Below, in pieces: positions 33,582-37,368 of a stretch of DNA of 37,368 nucleotides (position 1 is the first letter of the stretch; every line of letters starts with the position of its first letter). The notes below the pieces were generated by a model. The model did no database searches. It worked only from the letters and a program-made list of their open reading frames with translations, and had not been told where the DNA came from. This stretch comes from Clostridia bacterium (GTDB lineage Bacteria > Bacillota > Clostridia > Oscillospirales > RGIG8002), in NCBI GenBank assembly GCA_017620395.1, contig JAFZQJ010000028.1, positions 1 to 37,368 on the forward strand, in the 5' to 3' direction. The position numbers and the translations under genes were made by a program.

Positions 33582-36500
33582 ATGAAGAAGATCATCGCAA
33601 CCATCCTGACCGCGATCATGGTCTGCTCGCTCTTCGCGGGCGCCGTCACCTTCGCGGACTCCGCCCTTTCCGCCGCGCTCGAAGCGGCGAAACCGGAGCT
33701 TTACGGACTCTATACCGCCCACACCGGCGGCTATCTGCGCGACTGCTACGACAGAGCGCAGGCGGCTCAGCAGGCGGGCGGAGACGGCAGCGACGAGGCG
33801 ACGGCACTCAACGCCGCGCTCAACGCCCTCACGCCGCTGACCGATTATACCCGCTCGCCGCTCATCGGCTTCGTCAACGTCGACGCCGCGGCGATAGCGG
33901 CAATGAAGCTGAACTCAGGCAGCGTCACCGCCGATCAGGGAGTTATCACCCTTTCCGGCGAAGGCAAGCTCCGCTATGCCAACGCCGCAGCGGAGGGGAT
34001 CTCCGGCGACTCACCCTTCGGCGTCGCGACTGACGACTGCGACGGCTTCGCGCTGAAGATCTCCGCAGACGCCGACGCCGTGCTCGACCTCGAAGTCGGC
34101 AGACGCGGCAGCGCGGACGATTGCGTCTTCACTCTTTCCGACGTCGTTATCACCGCGGGCGAGAGATACTACCTCTTCCCCTTCGACCGCTTCGGAGATC
34201 TCCCGCTCGACGGCACGCTGAACTACATCTCCCTGACCTTCACCGGCGCTTCGCTCGTTTCCTTCAGCGATCTGCACGCCGTGCTTGCGGAGGAAACCGC
34301 CGGCGAGTACGAATACACCGAGACCAAGCTGACCGCCCCCGTTTTCGACAGTTCCAAGTATTACAAGATCACCCTTTTCGGCGATCCCGACAAGGTCTTT
34401 GAAATGGTCGACGACACAGGCAACGGCAAGTATCTGCTGAAGGAACCGGTTCCGGGAAAAGCGAGCCAGGAGTGGCAGATCTGCCGCGACCTCTCCAACA
34501 CGTCGCGCTACCGCATAATCAACCGCCACTACGGCACGACTCTGTTCGCCGACGTGACCGGCGTCGCGCCGTCGCTCAACGACGGAGTTCCCAACCTCAC
34601 GGACACCAATCAGGAATGGTCGCTCTCGTATAAAGCCAGGACCGGTTTCACTATCCAGATCTCAGGCGTCACCAAGCTGACCACGTCTATAGACGGCAGA
34701 GTCCGCTGTCAGAGCGCCGGCACGACCAAGACCTTCGATATCTACGAGGTCCCCGGCGACGATTGGCGCCTCGTCTGGGCCGAAGAGTTCAACGACGGCG
34801 AAGTCGACCGCACCGTATGGCGCAACCGCACCGGCAAGTTCCGCCCCGTCAGAGAGCCTATCTACCACCGCGCAGGACCGGAGAATATGTACTTTGAGGA
34901 CTGCGACGACGACGGCGTCGTCAGCGGCAACCTCGTTATCCGCACCGACACCTCCCCCTGCGAGGAAACCACGCGCTACTACCAGACTCCCGGGCATGAG
35001 GAAGACGTCCTCGCGACCGGCGCGTATCTCGACTCCGTCGGCAACCACCTGTTCACTTACGGCAGAATGGAGATCCGCGCACGTCTGCCCGAAGGCGATC
35101 ACATCTGGCCGGCGGGCTGGATGATGGGCACCTCCACGATGGGCTGGGCCGCCTGCGGCGAGCTTGATATAATCGAAATGGTCGGCAACGGCGAACGCGG
35201 CAATCACACCGGCGAAAGTTCTCCGATAGCGACGATCCACTGTATGGCGGATACCGGCGTCGGCTACACGCAGGGAAGCAACGCGACCGGCAAGATGCTC
35301 ACCGACGATATACTCGCCCACAACTACCACAGCTATATAGTCGAGTGGGACGCCGACAGCGTACGCTGGTTCTGGGACGATATTCTCTTCTTCGTAATGC
35401 CCATTGACGTCAATCAGGAGCAGTACTCGTTCCTCTCCAACCCGATGTATCTGATACTCAACACCTCGATAGACACATCCAAGAGGGAGCAGGAAGGTAT
35501 CAGTTCTCTCCCCGATAACACTCCCGAGGAGAGCTTCTACTACATCGACTACATCCACTACTATAAAAAGACGAAGGAGGCAACTCCCGAAGCCGACTCC
35601 CCCGTCGAAACTTATAAGAACTTCGCCTTCTACGATCACTCCAGCGAGATCGAGAACGTCATGGCCGCCGACGGCACCGGCAACAAGGCGTTCATCACCG
35701 GCAAGAGCGGCAAAATAATGGTCTATGACATACCCACCGGCACCCTCGACCTCTCCCGCACGGTCAACTACGCCGACTGCCCGTGGAGCGGCGCCGTTTC
35801 TCCCGACGGCAGCAAATACGTCGTCGTCGAGCAGGGCGGCAACGACCGCGGCGACGTCAATGCCGGCCGCATACTCGTTTTTGAAAACGGCAACTTCAGC
35901 AACCCGAGAATAATTGAAGGCAGCTACGCCTCCTGCGCCGAATGCGCGATCACGCCCGACAGTAAATACCTGCTGCTCTTCGGCAGACCGCACTCCACGG
36001 AGGGCAGGAACACCGCGAAGAACGTCTACGTCTTCGACCTCGACACCGGCGAGATTGTTATGCAGGATCCCTACGCCGCTTACGGCCGCGAGCTCGTTAT
36101 GGCCGCGGACGGCCGCTTCGCCGCCTCCGGCACCGACGGCAAGGCGATGCTCTACTCCGCCGATTTCCAAAAGGTCGGCGAACTTGAGAACGACATACTC
36201 GTCAGCGCGATGGCGTTCAGCGGCGACAGCAGCCGCCTCGCTACCTGCAACACACGCGGCGTCATCCGCGTATGGGATTCCGCGACGGGCGAGCTTGTCA
36301 AAGCGATTGACGGACCCGGCGAATACGATATCCTCTCAGTCGCGCTGAACGCCGACGGAAGCCGCGTCGCCGTCGGCTGCTCCGACTTCTGCACGAGACT
36401 GTTCGACGTCGGAAGCGGCAAGCTTATCAAGCGTATGGCGGGCGCGCAGTCCTTTATCGCCACGGTCAGGTATTCGCCCGATTTCAGCGTTATAGCCGCC

Positions 36501-37103
36501 GCGTCCAACGACGGCAAAATCCGCGTCTACGACGCGGACGGCAACATCCGCTGCATCCTCGAATCCAACCGCGGCGATACCGGCTATATCGACAAGTTCC
36601 TCTTCTCAGCGGACGGCAAGCACATCGCCGCCGAGATATTCATTACTCAGAGAAGCTGCGTCGCCTTCTGGGAGCTTCCCGACGGCATAGCTACCGAAAA
36701 GGCCGACTTCTCCGCGCTCGAGGCGCTGTCGTTCCATGACGAAACGGCGTACACCGCCGAGAGCTACGCTCCCTACGCCGAGGCGCTGAAAACCGCGAAC
36801 GCGGTCAAGGCGAACCCGTACTCCGCGCAGAGCGCGATCGACGCCGCAGCGCAGGCGGTCGCGGAAGCCGCGGAAGGTCTCGTTGAAGGCGGAGACGAGC
36901 CCGATATAATGAAGGGCGACTTCGACGGCGACAAGCAGATCACCGTAAACGACGCCCTTTCCGCGCTCCGTATCGCCGCGAAGCTGGCCCCCGAAACGCC
37001 TGAAGCGTTGCTCATAGGCGATATTGACGGCGACGGCATGATTGCCGTCAACGATGCGCTCGCGATACTCCGCGTCGCCGCGAAACTGGTTGACAGCCTG
37101 TGA
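33582..37103 (+). CDS. GH16 glycosidase-propeller-dockerin protein, copy 4 (divergent cleft)
   Basis: 1173 residues, the longest copy, with AAAGGAGA upstream of the ATG. It has a signal peptide (1-25), FIVAR-like segment, beta-sandwich-like region (about 95-232) and trefoil-like region (255-390, QEWQI). GH16 runs from 394 to about 662 with catalytic ELDIIE (527-532). The GH16 domain has extra sequence at about 413-480 (around HRAGPENMYFEDCDDDGVVS) and WMMGTSTMGWAACGELD before the catalytic motif, which changes the cleft compared with copies 1-3. A propeller (about 670-1010), FIVAR and dockerin follow. The first dockerin loop is DFDGDKQITVNDAL, with Lys for the usual Gly; the second is DIDGDGMIAVNDAL. 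It may have a different glycan target. It lies 52 bp after copy 3. Confidence 0.9.
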   Translation: MKKIIATILTAIMVCSLFAGAVTFADSALSAALEAAKPELYGLYTAHTGGYLRDCYDRAQAAQQAGGDGSDEATALNAALNALTPLTDYTRSPLIGFVNVDAAAIAAMKLNSGSVTADQGVITLSGEGKLRYANAAAEGISGDSPFGVATDDCDGFALKISADADAVLDLEVGRRGSADDCVFTLSDVVITAGERYYLFPFDRFGDLPLDGTLNYISLTFTGASLVSFSDLHAVLAEETAGEYEYTETKLTAPVFDSSKYYKITLFGDPDKVFEMVDDTGNGKYLLKEPVPGKASQEWQICRDLSNTSRYRIINRHYGTTLFADVTGVAPSLNDGVPNLTDTNQEWSLSYKARTGFTIQISGVTKLTTSIDGRVRCQSAGTTKTFDIYEVPGDDWRLVWAEEFNDGEVDRTVWRNRTGKFRPVREPIYHRAGPENMYFEDCDDDGVVSGNLVIRTDTSPCEETTRYYQTPGHEEDVLATGAYLDSVGNHLFTYGRMEIRARLPEGDHIWPAGWMMGTSTMGWAACGELDIIEMVGNGERGNHTGESSPIATIHCMADTGVGYTQGSNATGKMLTDDILAHNYHSYIVEWDADSVRWFWDDILFFVMPIDVNQEQYSFLSNPMYLILNTSIDTSKREQEGISSLPDNTPEESFYYIDYIHYYKKTKEATPEADSPVETYKNFAFYDHSSEIENVMAADGTGNKAFITGKSGKIMVYDIPTGTLDLSRTVNYADCPWSGAVSPDGSKYVVVEQGGNDRGDVNAGRILVFENGNFSNPRIIEGSYASCAECAITPDSKYLLLFGRPHSTEGRNTAKNVYVFDLDTGEIVMQDPYAAYGRELVMAADGRFAASGTDGKAMLYSADFQKVGELENDILVSAMAFSGDSSRLATCNTRGVIRVWDSATGELVKAIDGPGEYDILSVALNADGSRVAVGCSDFCTRLFDVGSGKLIKRMAGAQSFIATVRYSPDFSVIAAASNDGKIRVYDADGNIRCILESNRGDTGYIDKFLFSADGKHIAAEIFITQRSCVAFWELPDGIATEKADFSALEALSFHDETAYTAESYAPYAEALKTANAVKANPYSAQSAIDAAAQAVAEAAEGLVEGGDEPDIMKGDFDGDKQITVNDALSALRIAAKLAPETPEALLIGDIDGDGMIAVNDALAILRVAAKLVDSL

Positions 37104-37138
37104 TCACATTAACTCACGCCGAACAGGCGGAAGATACA

Positions 37139-37168
37139 CTCGGCAGAGGACTGCGGTCTTCTGCCGAG
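37139..37168 (+). other. Intercistronic stem-loop between copies 4 and 5
   Basis: A 13-bp stem (CTCGGCAGAGGAC with GTCTTCTGCCGAG, one G-T pair) and loop TGCG. No T run follows, so it is not a typical terminator. It could stabilise or separate transcripts, as stem-loops do in some cellulosomal operons. Confidence 0.6.
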
Positions 37169-37188
37169 CTTCATAAGAGGGTGAACGT

Positions 37189-37368
37189 ATGAAAAAAACG
37201 ATAGCCGCGCTGCTTTCCGCGCTGATGCTCTGCTCGCTTTTCGCGGGCGCGATACCCTTCGCCTCCGCGGATTCCCTCGACGACGCGATCGCCGCCGCGG
37301 GCAGAGAGCTTTACGGTATGTATACGGCGCAAAGCGGAAACCTGCTTCGCGACTGCTATGACAAAGCA
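37189..37368 (+). CDS. GH16-array paralog, copy 5 (5' part only)
   Basis: The first 60 codons, cut by the right edge. GAGGGTGA precedes the ATG. The protein starts MKKTIAALLSALMLCSLFAG with a signal peptide, then ADSLDDAIAAAGRELYGMYT and AQSGNLLRDCYDKA, the same FIVAR-like N-terminus as copies 1-4 (for example KPELYGLYTLQSGNALRDVY in copy 2). The later domains cannot be seen; GH16, propeller and dockerin are expected only by analogy. Confidence 0.85.
   Translation, partial: MKKTIAALLSALMLCSLFAGAIPFASADSLDDAIAAAGRELYGMYTAQSGNLLRDCYDKA

Noticed and set aside
37139-37168. The hairpin read as a Rho-independent terminator
   Set aside because: No T run follows the stem and the next gene of the same family starts 20 bases later.

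Overview
The window looks like chromosome of a high-GC, gut- or rumen-type anaerobic Clostridia (Bacillota), perhaps Oscillospirales or a relative. The case rests on an hrcA-grpE-dnaK cluster under a CIRCE operator, a Spo0A-type regulator, Firmicutes-style elongator tRNA-Met, GGAGG ribosome sites, and many dockerins of the xxSDALxxLRxAAxL type. Taxonomy is an inference; no rRNA is present.

Layout. Positions 1-2040 (minus) hold the heat-shock operon hrcA-grpE-dnaK (dnaK runs off the left edge). Then come an MscS channel (minus), a small zinc-ribbon membrane protein (plus) and a Spo0A-family regulator with a degenerate receiver domain (plus). Positions 4.9-9.5 kb (minus) form a two-gene ABC operon: a GAF-ABC ATPase fusion and a giant FtsX-type permease with two long heptad coiled coils. 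Two divergently transcribed tRNA genes (Thr-GGT minus, Met-CAT plus) separate this from a stomatin/SPFH protein and a lipoprotein (plus). A small two-helix membrane protein and a frameshifted gene tail follow (minus).

From about 12.3 kb to the right edge the DNA is a surface-protein locus. On the minus strand are a BspA-type leucine-rich-repeat protein with an internal dockerin, three Ig-like repeats and a C-terminal cohesin; a second LRR protein with a C-terminal membrane anchor; and two large secreted metallophosphoesterases with dockerins. Divergently, on the plus strand, lies a tandem array of five paralogous secreted proteins (the fifth cut by the window edge). Each of the four complete ones has the order FIVAR-like segment, beta-sandwich-like region, trefoil-like region, GH16 glycosidase, WD40-like propeller, FIVAR, dockerin.

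How it may work together (inference). Seven dockerin proteins share the neighbourhood of one cohesin, and the cohesin protein itself also carries a dockerin, so it could act as an adaptor that docks GH16 enzymes and phosphoesterases and is itself docked elsewhere. The GH16 domains keep the catalytic E-x-D-x-x-E motif of laminarinase/lichenase-like enzymes. A 10-base G tract sits between the -35 and -10 of the cohesin gene and an 18-bp direct repeat lies just upstream, suggesting switchable and regulated expression. This cohesin-dockerin GH16/phosphoesterase locus with a possibly phase-variable adaptor is the best candidate here for an undescribed system.
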